Positions 1 through 5,767 are shown, counted from the stretch's first letter. The stretch is DNA of 7,351 nt from Methanosarcinales archaeon (GCA_030606635.1 JAUWGA010000089.1:1-7351), one strand, 5' to 3'. The notes: generated from the sequence alone by a model not told the origin. Translations and numbers: made by a program.

Positions 1-1050
1 CCCTGCAATGAAACTGGTAACGCCCCTTCCGAGGCAGGCTTTCACCTCGGTTGCCATGATTCCGCCGCTCCCGGGCGAGATGTCCTGGTCGATTACGCCG
101 ATCTCTTCCACATCAGAGAGCGCATCAACGACCTCCTCGCATGGGAACGGTCGCATTGACCGCAATCTTAGCATTCCCACCTTTTCACCCTTCGCTCTCA
201 GTTTGTCGACCGTATATTTGAGTATCGCTGATTCGGAACCAGCAATCACAAGCGCACGCTTGGAATCATCCAGACCGTACGGCTCGACAAGCCCGCACCC
301 CCATCCTCGCCCCGTCATCTTCTCCCATTCGGCGCAGACATCCTTTATGACTCCTTTTGAATTCTGCATCGCCATGCGCTGCTGTGATCTGAAGTACATG
401 TACTCGTCAAAGACAGCGCCGCCCATGCTCATCGGCTCTTTCGGATCCAGAATGGTGTGCGTTGGGTTGTACGCAGGCAGGAAATCATCTATCTCGTCCT
501 GATCCGGGATATCTACGGGTTCTCTTGTTGCGGAGAGCGTAAAACCATCGAGATTGATCATCATCGGCAGCAGGACCTCGCTATTCTCTGCAATCTTGTA
601 TCCCATCACCACACTGTCCAGAACCTCCTGGTTGTTCGAGCAGAATATCTGGAGCCATCCGGAGTCCCGCTGCACGAGCACGTCGTTGTGATCCGACCAG
701 AGCGTTATCGGCGCGGAGAGCCCCCTGCTGACGTTAACAAGGATCACGGGAAGCCTGAGACCGCTCGTCACAAACATCATCTCGGTCATAAGCATCAACC
801 CTTGCGAGCTTGTCGCACTGAAGACACGTGTGCCGGCAGATGAGGCGGCTGCGAGAGCGCTCATGACGCTGTGTTCTGATTCCATCGGCAGGAAGTCCGC
901 ATCCATCTCGCCACTTGCAATCCACGATGCGATCTCCTCTATTATCGCGGTCTGCGGGGTTATCGGAAAGTTCGGGATTATCTCTGCCCTCGCAAGTCTT
1001 GCCCCCCATGCGGCAGCGCCATTCCCGGTGATCATCTGTCTCACGTTCAC
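1..1050 (-). CDS. porA: Pyruvate:ferredoxin oxidoreductase, alpha subunit (partial, C-terminus cut by left edge)
   Basis: This is the alpha subunit of a four-subunit 2-oxoacid:ferredoxin oxidoreductase, which interconverts pyruvate and CoA with acetyl-CoA, CO2 and reduced ferredoxin in the cytoplasm. I translated the minus strand by hand: 350 residues are visible and the frame stays open to position 1. Family PorA proteins are only slightly longer, so the gene is nearly complete. Visible family motifs are FPITPQT near residue 25 (substrate-binding loop), MESEHSVMSALAAAS near 55, TSSQGLMLMTE near 77, and SRGLSAPITLWSDHND followed by QRDSGWLQ near 105-130. These match pyruvate-type enzymes better than ketoglutarate or indolepyruvate types. 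The usual NRALSAPI reads SRGLSAPI here. The chosen start is the GTG at 1050, because a GGAGGT lies 7 nt upstream inside the end of porD; GTG 1044 and ATG 1035 are alternatives. The gene is transcribed with porG and porD; porB is expected beyond the left edge. Confidence 0.93.
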   Translation of the reverse strand, partial: MNVRQMITGNGAAAWGARLARAEIIPNFPITPQTAIIEEIASWIASGEMDADFLPMESEHSVMSALAAASSAGTRVFSATSSQGLMLMTEMMFVTSGLRLPVILVNVSRGLSAPITLWSDHNDVLVQRDSGWLQIFCSNNQEVLDSVVMGYKIAENSEVLLPMMINLDGFTLSATREPVDIPDQDEIDDFLPAYNPTHTILDPKEPMSMGGAVFDEYMYFRSQQRMAMQNSKGVIKDVCAEWEKMTGRGWGCGLVEPYGLDDSKRALVIAGSESAILKYTVDKLRAKGEKVGMLRLRSMRPFPCEEVVDALSDVEEIGVIDQDISPGSGGIMATEVKACLGRGVTSFIAG

Positions 1051-1053
1051 TTT

Positions 1054-1329
1054 TCACACCTCCCTCTGGGCTGTGATGAACCTGCATTCATTGACGCAGA
1101 TCCCGCAGCCCTTGCAGTGATCGTAGTCGATCCATATATCATCGTCATCGACGTGTATGGCGCCTTCCGGGCAGAATACCCAGCATTTGCCGCACCTGAC
1201 ACATCTATCGCTGTCGATTGTCGGTCTGAAGACTCTCCACGTCCCGGTATTGTTCTTAAGCGCACTCGCAGGCTCTCTGATCACTGGAACGCCGCTATCT
1301 CCATCGTAGGATATATTGACGATCTTCAT
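1054..1329 (-). CDS. porD: Pyruvate:ferredoxin oxidoreductase, delta subunit (2x[4Fe-4S] ferredoxin-like)
   Basis: This 91-residue subunit carries two [4Fe-4S] clusters and passes electrons from the catalytic alpha/beta pair to ferredoxin. The N-terminal part shows the PorD-typical segment VPVIREPASALKNNTGTWR (about residues 14-32). The first cluster motif is C43-x2-C46-x2-C49-x3-C53-P, and the second is C72-x2-C75-x2-C78-x3-C82. In the second motif the proline that normally follows the last cysteine is Arg83, and the usual short tail (CPxxAIxM) is replaced by CRFITAQREV, so the C-terminus is divergent. All eight cysteines are present, so both clusters can still form. The ATG at 1329 overlaps the porG stop codon as ATGA, which indicates translational coupling. 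The upstream ribosome site is weak (GGGGGTG). Confidence 0.93.
   Translation of the reverse strand: MKIVNISYDGDSGVPVIREPASALKNNTGTWRVFRPTIDSDRCVRCGKCWVFCPEGAIHVDDDDIWIDYDHCKGCGICVNECRFITAQREV
1058..1063 (-). promoter_or_regulatory. Shine-Dalgarno site for porA
   Basis: On the minus strand this reads GGAGGT, complementary to the 3' end of 16S rRNA. It lies 7 nt before the GTG at 1050 and inside the last codons of porD. It decides between the GTG at 1050 and the later GTG and ATG codons in the same frame. Confidence 0.75.
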
Positions 1330-1904
1330 CTCGCTGACACCCCCGCCCCTGTCACCAGCTCGTTGGCTTTCAGCGCGCCTTCTATGTTCTTATCGATCAG
1401 ATCCAGAGGATATTTTCCGAGTTCGTCCCTGACCGCCTTCTTAAACGCATCGATCGTGATCAGATGCGTTATTCCGATCAGAAATCCGATGATCACCACA
1501 TTCGGGATAGGCTTTTTCAGGTACTCAAGTGCAATGCCGGTTCCATCGACACAGAAGACTCTTAGATCTTTTATTTCAGGATGCGCATCCTTAAAATCCT
1601 CGGTTCTCCTGGTTGTGTTTATTATTATGGTGCAGTCGGCTGGCAAGTCCGAAAAGACATCCTTGACCTCGATGATCGACTCATCGAGCAGCATCAGGAT
1701 GTCGGGCTTTGCGATGTACCCTCTCAGAAGGATCGGTTTGTCGTCGATTCGGACAAACGCCATGACCGGCGCCCCCCGTCTGGCAGCGCCATACAGCGGA
1801 AAGTCCTGCGCATATACTCCATCATAGAGTGCTGCTGTGCCAAGTATTCGGGAGGTCACAACCACGCCCTGACCTCCTCGCCCGTGTATTGTTATTTCGA
1901 GCAT
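1326..1904 (-). CDS. porG: Pyruvate:ferredoxin oxidoreductase, gamma subunit
   Basis: This is the gamma subunit of the same oxidoreductase, 192 residues, a usual length for PorG. It begins MLEITIHGRGGQGVV, the hallmark G-x-GGQG N-terminus of this subunit. It continues with FPLYGAARRGAPVMAFVRIDDKPI (about residues 40-63), the conserved region that packs against the alpha subunit, and ends with the helical YPLDLIDKNIEGALKANE segment typical of the family. The reading frame stays open about 400 nt further upstream, but those residues are low-complexity and match nothing, so the ATG at 1904 is chosen because it places the GGQG motif where homologues have it. A GGTGG about 9 nt upstream may serve as a weak ribosome site. 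It is the first gene of a porG-porD-porA(-porB) operon read leftward. Confidence 0.94.
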   Translation of the reverse strand: MLEITIHGRGGQGVVVTSRILGTAALYDGVYAQDFPLYGAARRGAPVMAFVRIDDKPILLRGYIAKPDILMLLDESIIEVKDVFSDLPADCTIIINTTRRTEDFKDAHPEIKDLRVFCVDGTGIALEYLKKPIPNVVIIGFLIGITHLITIDAFKKAVRDELGKYPLDLIDKNIEGALKANELVTGAGVSAR

Positions 1905-1972
1905 GGATAGGTCCCACCATTCATCCGGAATCGGGAGACGCGTCGGAAGCTGATACACTCTTTCACATAGTT

Positions 1973-1980
1973 CCATATAA
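1973..1980 (-). promoter_or_regulatory. Candidate TATA box for the por operon
   Basis: The minus strand reads TTATATGG here, preceded by an A-rich CAAAATTG that could act as a BRE. An archaeal start site about 27 nt downstream would lie near 1950 and leave a leader of about 45 nt, room for the weak GGTGG ribosome site of porG. It is the only convincing TATA-like element within 100 nt of the porG start. Confidence 0.4.
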
Positions 1981-2057
1981 CAATTTTGTGCTTTTTGGGC
2001 TTTCCCGCCCACCGGCTTGACCCGGGTTATCCTGTGACCGCCCTTTACGTTGTACTG

Positions 2058-2078
2058 ACCCGGTCTAAAAATCCGGGT
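2058..2078. repeat. Short inverted repeat ACCCGG/CCGGGT
   Basis: ACCCGG (2058-2063) and CCGGGT (2073-2078) are exact complements around an A/T-rich 9-nt loop, followed by GTTTTC on the plus strand. The TGACCCGG containing the left arm also occurs at 2018-2025 as a direct copy. It could be an operator or a hairpin in an RNA; no function is shown by the sequence. Confidence 0.45.
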
Positions 2079-2208
2079 GTTTTCCGTCGATTTATTCGAT
2101 TCGTGCCATCCGTTTAAACGTGGGCATTCGTGACTGTGAGCGCAAGCGAAGCAGCGCCGAAGGCATAAAATCAGCACCAAGAGATGGCTGCACCGATGCT
2201 GCGCATTC

Positions 2209-2242
2209 ACGAATGGCAACGAATGACGCGAATTACACGAAT
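2209..2242. repeat. Regularly spaced ACGAAT-type repeats
   Basis: ACGAAT occurs at 2209-2214, 2219-2224 and 2237-2242, with a GCGAAT variant at 2228-2233, giving a period of 9-10 nt. Its reverse complement, ATTCGTG, also appears at 2126-2132. The cluster lies inside a TGGCAAC/GTTGCCA inverted repeat (2214-2220 and 2246-2252). From memory, ATTCGTG-type tandem stretches are common in intergenic DNA of environmental archaea and bacteria; no function is known to me. Confidence 0.5.
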
Positions 2243-2250
2243 TTGGTTGC

Positions 2251-2289
2251 CACAAAATCAGAGCGATTTCACTGAATATTCTGATTGTG
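2251..2289. repeat. Imperfect inverted repeat upstream of xseA
   Basis: AATCAGA (2256-2262) pairs exactly with TCTGATT (2280-2286). The pairing extends by CAC (2251-2253) with GTG (2287-2289) if two A residues bulge out. The loop is 17 nt. It ends about 38 nt before the xseA TATA-like box, a position that would suit a regulator-binding site, but nothing in the sequence proves that. Confidence 0.4.
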
Positions 2290-2326
2290 CCCGTTGTACT
2301 CACTTTCACCCTGCACTTCGCACAGG

Positions 2327-2332
2327 TTTATA
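2327..2332 (+). promoter_or_regulatory. TATA box of xseA (leaderless-type promoter)
   Basis: TTTATA is centred about 27 nt before the ATG at 2357, so transcription should begin at or within a nucleotide or two of the start codon. The stretch before the ATG (CATTTCTCTTC) has no Shine-Dalgarno-like sequence, which agrees with a leaderless message. Confidence 0.6.
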
Positions 2333-2356
2333 CTGATCCAGCGATCATTTCTCTTC

Positions 2357-3571
2357 ATGCTTTACACCGTGCGTGAACTGACGCAGTACATCAAGCACCG
2401 GCTCCAGGATGATCCGTCGCTCTGTGAGGTCTCTGTCAGGGGTGAGATATCCAATTTCACGCACCATACGTCAGGGCACATGTATTTCACGCTGAAAGAC
2501 GAGCATAGCCAGTTAAACTGCGTTATGTTCCGTGGTGCGAATGCGAAGCTGAAATTCAAGCCCGGGACCGGGCAAAAGGCGGTATGCAGCGGCGATATTA
2601 CGGTGTATGAGAAAAGAGGCGCGTACCAACTGACGGTCTGGGATATCCAGCCGGATGGCATCGGTGCGCTCTATCAGGCATTCGAGCAATTAAAAGCGCA
2701 ATTGTCTGAGAGGGGGTTTTTTGATCCTGCCCGCAAAAGACCGCTGCCCATGTTTCCGAAGACGATCGGGATTGTCACATCCCGCACGGGTGCCGTGCTG
2801 CACGACATACTAAACGTTATCAGACGGCGTTTTCCTGCTGTGCGGATCATCCTTGCGCAGACGCGGGTACAGGGCGAGGGCGCGGCAGCAGAGATCGCAG
2901 GTGCGATTGAGCAGATGAACAATTTGTCGCGCACAGACCCGATCGATGTACTGATCGTTGCCAGGGGCGGCGGCTCGATCGAGGAACTCTGGCAGTTTAA
3001 TGAACCTAAAGTAGCGGAAGCGGTCTTTCATTCTGAAATCCCGATCGTATCCGCGGTCGGGCATGAGACTGATGTCACGATCTGCGATTTCGTTGCCGAC
3101 CTGCGTGCGCCGACGCCATCAGTGGCTGCTGAGATCGTGGTTCCTGACAGGGAGCAGCTCCGGCAGCAGATCGCGGGGCTTGAGATCAGACTCGATCATG
3201 CGATCCGGCGGACGGTCGAGATGCACAGGGATCGGTTGGCGCGTGCAGAGCGCGGTGTTGTGCATCCGAGAGACCGGATCAACCAGTTGCGGCAGTACAT
3301 CGACGAACTGACCCGGCAGATGCACACAACGGTTACGCATCGGCTACAACTGCGCAGAAAGGATCTCTCCATGCTCGGGGCGACGCTTCACGCATTAAGC
3401 CCGCTTAACCATCTGCAACGCGGATACAGCATCGTTTTAAGGGCGCCTGACCGGACGGTCGTAAACACGATCGACGCCGTGTCAGCAGGAAGCGATCTCT
3501 GGATACTGGTAACGGATGGAAAGATCGGGTGCCGGGTACGTGAAATAAAGGAGGGCTGGGACCATGAGTGA
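2357..3571 (+). CDS. xseA: Exodeoxyribonuclease VII large subunit
   Basis: This is the catalytic subunit of exonuclease VII, which degrades single-stranded DNA from both ends to short oligonucleotides in repair and recombination. The 404 residues fit the family. Residues 1-100 form the OB-fold DNA-binding domain (VRGEISNF at 27-34, SGHMYFTLKDE at 39-49). The catalytic domain follows, with TSRTGAVLHD (141-150, Asp150), ARGGGSIEELWQFNE (202-216, Arg203), GHETDVT (235-241, His236 and Asp239) and DLRAPTPSVAAE (248-259). A coiled-coil-like region (about 265-345) and the C-terminal signature LSPLNHLQRGYSIV (347-360) complete it. The catalytic residues known from E. coli XseA appear conserved. The frame is open upstream to a TTG at 2285, but homology begins at ATG 2357, which also fits the TATA spacing. 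It overlaps xseB by 8 nt. Exonuclease VII is mainly bacterial and patchy in archaea. Confidence 0.95.
   Translation: MLYTVRELTQYIKHRLQDDPSLCEVSVRGEISNFTHHTSGHMYFTLKDEHSQLNCVMFRGANAKLKFKPGTGQKAVCSGDITVYEKRGAYQLTVWDIQPDGIGALYQAFEQLKAQLSERGFFDPARKRPLPMFPKTIGIVTSRTGAVLHDILNVIRRRFPAVRIILAQTRVQGEGAAAEIAGAIEQMNNLSRTDPIDVLIVARGGGSIEELWQFNEPKVAEAVFHSEIPIVSAVGHETDVTICDFVADLRAPTPSVAAEIVVPDREQLRQQIAGLEIRLDHAIRRTVEMHRDRLARAERGVVHPRDRINQLRQYIDELTRQMHTTVTHRLQLRRKDLSMLGATLHALSPLNHLQRGYSIVLRAPDRTVVNTIDAVSAGSDLWILVTDGKIGCRVREIKEGWDHE
3550..3555 (+). promoter_or_regulatory. Shine-Dalgarno site for xseB
   Basis: GGAGGG, preceded by AAA, lies 8-9 nt before the xseB ATG at 3564 and inside the end of xseA. The contrast with xseA, which has no such site, fits the archaeal habit of leaderless first genes and SD-led internal genes. 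Confidence 0.75.
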
Positions 3572-3794
3572 GAATGAGGATATTACATTTGAGGATGCAC
3601 TTTCCGAACTGAAAGATATCGTGCATGAACTGGAGGAGTCAGGATTAACGCTCGAAGACGCTCTTTTGAAGTTCGAGACCGGGGTTAAACTCTCGAGACT
3701 CTGCAACAAGGAACTGGACGATGCCGAGATGCGGATCGAGCAACTGACCGAGGGAGAGGACGGGGTGCGAACAGAGCGAGTGGAGATCGAGTGA
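3564..3794 (+). CDS. xseB: Exodeoxyribonuclease VII small subunit
   Basis: This is the small helical subunit of exonuclease VII; several copies wrap the C-terminal region of XseA and are needed for a stable, active complex. The 76 residues match the usual 60-85. The family core is clear: FEDALSELKDIVHELEESG (9-27), then LTLEDALLKFETGVKL (28-43), then a second helix with C-x-KELDDAEMRIEQL (46-62). The acidic tail TEGEDGVRTERVEIE is variable in the family. The start overlaps the xseA stop by 8 nt (ATG inside GACCATGAGTGA), so the two subunits are translationally coupled and co-regulated from the xseA promoter. No U-rich terminator is visible soon after the stop. Confidence 0.94.
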   Translation: MSENEDITFEDALSELKDIVHELEESGLTLEDALLKFETGVKLSRLCNKELDDAEMRIEQLTEGEDGVRTERVEIE

Positions 3795-3865
3795 ATCGGT
3801 GCATCAGTCCTAGAAACGCTTCGAAGATACCCGCATAGAACTCGATCCTCACTTACCCGAAGCTT

Positions 3866-3878
3866 GCGGATGATCCGC
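3866..3878. repeat. Palindrome GCGGAT-G-ATCCGC
   Basis: Two perfect 6-nt arms flank a single base, and the element lies a few bases beyond the point where the helicase-like homology stops. It may mark a rearrangement junction or be chance; the region is too short to tell. Confidence 0.35.
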
Positions 3879-3883
3879 GACGC

Positions 3884-3958
3884 GGTCGGCTCAGTGAAGT
3901 CGTGCTTGGCAAGCGCTCTCTGGATCGCGGGGTGGAGTTTCTCGAAGACCGGGTGCAT
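3884..3958 (-). pseudogene. 5' remnant of an Lhr-like DEAD/DEAH-box helicase gene
   Basis: The first 25 codons from ATG 3958 read MHPVFEKLHPAIQRALAKH then DFTEPT. This is the start of archaeal Lhr-type ATP-dependent helicases (F-x-x-LHPAIQ-x-AL-x-x-x-GFTEPTxPQ). The expected next part, the Q-motif region and the Walker A loop (APTGSGKT), is missing in all frames. After Thr25 the frame runs on as unrelated residues and then antisense through xseB. A TATA-like box sits just upstream, so the original promoter and start seem preserved while the body is gone. The matched stretch is short, so the family assignment is a recognition by eye. It could also be a short unrelated peptide gene, but the fit to the helicase start makes a remnant more likely. 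Confidence 0.55.
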
Positions 3959-3988
3959 ATCGTGGTTAACCGTTTGATGGTCCGGGAT

Positions 3989-3994
3989 TATAAA
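3989..3994 (-). promoter_or_regulatory. TATA box facing the helicase remnant
   Basis: The minus strand reads TTTATA within GATTTATAATC. Its centre is about 33 nt upstream of the ATG at 3958, so a start site about 27 nt downstream would give a leader of only about 6 nt. Because TTATAAAT is nearly symmetric, the same element could also drive the plus-strand ATPase gene with a leader of about 30 nt. Confidence 0.45.
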
Positions 3995-4014
3995 TCAGAT
4001 TCTGTGGAGCAACA

Positions 4015-4022
4015 TTTATTTA
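4015..4022 (+). promoter_or_regulatory. Candidate TATA box of the ATPase-PIN operon
   Basis: TTTATTTA is centred about 32 nt before the ATG at 4050, predicting a leader of about 5 nt. The leader region (GGTAAAAAAGAATAACAAG) has no Shine-Dalgarno match at the right distance, so translation would be leaderless-like. The TTATAAAT about 26 nt further upstream is an alternative. Confidence 0.4.
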
Positions 4023-4049
4023 CAGGTAAAAAAGAATAACAAGACGTAG

Positions 4050-5300
4050 ATGATAACGAAATTGGCACTCAAGAACTTCAAGAGCATATCCGAATCAGGG
4101 ATTGAGATCGATCTCAAACCGTTGACTGTGTTGATGGGACCAAACGCTTCTGGGAAATCCAGCATTCTGGAAGCTATCGGCATATTTGCACAAAGTATCG
4201 GCAATCCCCTCACCTCCAAGGGGGATCTGGTTGTTTACCGGGATTTTACTGACGTAATACACAAACGCGAAACAAATAGATGGCTAACGATCGAGATTTA
4301 CGTAAATGATTTCGGCTACAGATATTCTTACAAAAAATTGAATGACGAGGCACGGCAGAGTGTGAAGATCGGCGATGAAGAAATCGCGAGAGTGACAAAT
4401 GAATTTTTTGAAGGGAAGGGGCAGCAATCCCGATTTGAGTATCCACGGGAACTTGCTTTCGAACCATGTGTGTATAATCCGACATATATACTTACCGAAA
4501 CGGTTTTTAAAGTTGATAGACCGGATAGGCGGGATCTTTCAGATAGGTTGAGCAGGGCACAGGAATTTTCATCTTTATTGGACAAAGCACAGAGGATAAC
4601 AACAACCATAAGATCAGCATTGAAAGACAAAGTCATTTTCATCTCTTCGACGCGAGGCATCGTCCCGGAAGAAATTGCAACAGGAGATCTACCGGACAAT
4701 GTTGGAAAACAAGGTGAGAATCTCATCCAGTTGCTTGCTCACATATTTGGAACGCTCGAATACAAGGATACTGCCGAAAAGATTGCGAAATGGGCTGGCA
4801 GATTCGGGATAAATGAACTGCATGCTGGCTGGCACGGTGCCAACGAACTGATCTCAGAATATCTCGATCCAAGTTTCGGTGTTGTTCTAAACCTCTCATC
4901 CGCGAGTCAGGGGTCGAGACAGATTCTTTCTGTCATCACCCAGTTGTTCTGGAGCAAACCGGGCGATATCATAATGATCGAGGAACCGGAGATCAGCCTT
5001 CACCCGGGATCGCAGGTTCTTCTGACCGAGCTCTTTGCAGAGGCGATAGCAGAAGGTAAGCAGATCATCGTAACCACGCACAGCGAGTTTCTGCCGCTCG
5101 CACTGCGAAGACCGATCAAGAGTGGGCTATTAACGCTGGATGATATTGCACTGTGCCACATCAAGAAAGAAGAGGAAGGAACCATCGCTGAAAAGCTCGA
5201 TCTCACCGAAGACGGTTATGTGAGGGGGTGGATCCCCTCTTTTGCCGAGATCGAAGAGGATCTGCTTGGAGAATGGATAGAAACCGTTCCGGAGGATTAA
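4050..5300 (+). CDS. AAA/ABC-type ATPase (AAA_15/AAA_21, OLD-like), no nuclease domain
   Basis: This 416-residue soluble ATPase belongs to the ABC/RecF/OLD-like group. The N-terminus ITKLALKNFKSI is the usual first strand. Walker A is GPNASGKSS (30-38, Lys36). The middle part (about 60-270) is an insert of mixed helices without a known motif. The ABC signature is NLSSASQGSRQ (281-291), Walker B is IIMIEEPEISLHP (307-319, Glu311/Glu312), and the switch histidine is in VTTHSEF (341-347, His344). All ATPase elements are intact, so it should dimerise and hydrolyse ATP. It has no TOPRIM domain at the C-terminus, unlike OLD nucleases; a separate PIN-like gene starts 1 nt after its stop. Related ATPases act with toxic partners in defence modules such as PARIS (AriA) and Septu (PtuA), but this pairing does not match either. 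By eye its DNA is more AT-rich than that of por, xse or truD, which hints at transfer. The biological role is unknown. Confidence 0.88.
   Translation: MITKLALKNFKSISESGIEIDLKPLTVLMGPNASGKSSILEAIGIFAQSIGNPLTSKGDLVVYRDFTDVIHKRETNRWLTIEIYVNDFGYRYSYKKLNDEARQSVKIGDEEIARVTNEFFEGKGQQSRFEYPRELAFEPCVYNPTYILTETVFKVDRPDRRDLSDRLSRAQEFSSLLDKAQRITTTIRSALKDKVIFISSTRGIVPEEIATGDLPDNVGKQGENLIQLLAHIFGTLEYKDTAEKIAKWAGRFGINELHAGWHGANELISEYLDPSFGVVLNLSSASQGSRQILSVITQLFWSKPGDIIMIEEPEISLHPGSQVLLTELFAEAIAEGKQIIVTTHSEFLPLALRRPIKSGLLTLDDIALCHIKKEEEGTIAEKLDLTEDGYVRGWIPSFAEIEEDLLGEWIETVPED
5291..5296 (+). promoter_or_regulatory. Shine-Dalgarno site for the PIN-like gene
   Basis: GGAGGA forms part of the last codons of the ATPase gene and lies 5 nt before the TTG at 5302. 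It supports TTG as a genuine start and ties translation of the second gene to the first. Confidence 0.75.
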
Positions 5301-5301
5301 A

Positions 5302-5733
5302 TTGCCAGATACCTCTCTGGTTTTTGATGTCCATGTCTTTCTTGGTGCGATAGCAAAGAACGATCAAGAGGAATCATTTGCAAAAGCGTACGACATTATG
5401 ATTAAACGATATCATAAATTTTTTTGTAACAAGGATATAATTAAACGATATAAAAGTCGGGCGCACTCTTATGGGATGACCTCAATAGTGGTCCAGCTCG
5501 CACTCGAGGATCTTAAGCAGAAGCGAATTCTTAAACCGCGCAATAGAAAGAAAGTCAAGATAGACGGCTTTACACCTGATGATCTGACGTTCCTTGAGAC
5601 CGCCTGTAATGGGGCGTCATATCTACTGACGAGGGACTCTGATTTCCATGACAATGAAAAGAAGATCCGTAAAGCTGGATGCAGGTTCGAAGTGATAGCT
5701 CCTGACGGGTATGTTCACCAATGTGAAAAATGA
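5302..5733 (+). CDS. PIN-like domain protein, putative RNase partner of the upstream ATPase
   Basis: This 143-residue protein has the order of a PIN (PilT N-terminus-like) RNase domain. The first strand is SLVFDVHVFLGAI with acidic Asp9 (the usual D-x-N is D-V-H here). A helical, Lys/Arg-rich middle (about 28-85) follows. The second half is the clearest: PDDLTFLETACNGASYLLT (92-110, Asp93/Asp94), then RDSDFHDNEKKI (111-122, Asp112 and Asp114), matching the PIN pattern D-x-x-x-L-A-x-A-x-x-G-A-x-x-L-V-T-x-D-x-D-L/F. PIN proteins are metal-dependent RNases, often toxins. The TTG start is chosen from the SD site 5 nt upstream and because the first PIN strand begins at once. The gene follows the ATPase stop by 1 nt, so the two are one operon and probably one functional unit. 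No antitoxin-like DNA-binding protein is nearby. The fold assignment is by motif; the target is unknown. Confidence 0.68.
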   Translation: MPDTSLVFDVHVFLGAIAKNDQEESFAKAYDIMIKRYHKFFCNKDIIKRYKSRAHSYGMTSIVVQLALEDLKQKRILKPRNRKKVKIDGFTPDDLTFLETACNGASYLLTRDSDFHDNEKKIRKAGCRFEVIAPDGYVHQCEK

Positions 5734-5761
5734 CGATCCTGAGAACACCGCCGGAATCGCC

Positions 5762-5767
5762 TTTATC
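5762..5767 (+). promoter_or_regulatory. Candidate TATA box of truD (leaderless-type)
   Basis: TTTATC lies in the 58-nt gap after the PIN gene and is centred about 27 nt before the ATG at 5792. The predicted transcription start thus coincides with the start codon, and no Shine-Dalgarno sequence precedes it. This suggests that truD is expressed independently of the ATPase-PIN pair. Confidence 0.5.

Larger units (their letters stand above)
1905..2356. other. Divergent intergenic region between porG and xseA
   Basis: These 452 bp separate two divergently read operons. I see no credible gene: open frames through it encode compositionally odd peptides without motifs. It contains the por promoter at the left end, the xseA promoter at the right end, and between them an ACCCGG/CCGGGT hairpin, spaced ACGAAT repeats and two more inverted repeats, listed separately. 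No tRNA cloverleaf was recognised. A small structured RNA cannot be excluded by eye. Confidence 0.6.
3795..4049. other. Gap between xseB and the ATPase gene
   Basis: These 255 bp contain the minus-strand helicase remnant, its promoter, and the plus-strand promoter of the ATPase gene. The 90 nt nearest xseB (3795-3883) show no recognisable coding sequence; a minus-strand stretch reading RIEFYAGIFEAFLGL in another frame is too short to assign. Confidence 0.5.

Noticed and set aside
8..1120. Plus-strand open frames opposite porA
   Set aside because: They are antisense shadows; the minus strand encodes a clear PorA with family motifs throughout.
1905..2309. N-terminal extension of porG (frame open to 2309)
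   Set aside because: The added residues match nothing, cross the promoter and repeats, and the GGQG motif sits at the proper distance only from the ATG at 1904.
2285..2356. 24-codon extension of xseA from a TTG at 2285
   Set aside because: It would include the TATA-like box and an inverted repeat; XseA homology begins at the ATG at 2357.
3798..3855. Minus-strand peptide RIEFYAGIFEAFLGL from a possible GTG, faintly like a MoaD/ThiS start
   Set aside because: Only about 20 residues before it runs antisense through xseB, no ribosome site and no C-terminal GG; too little to call.
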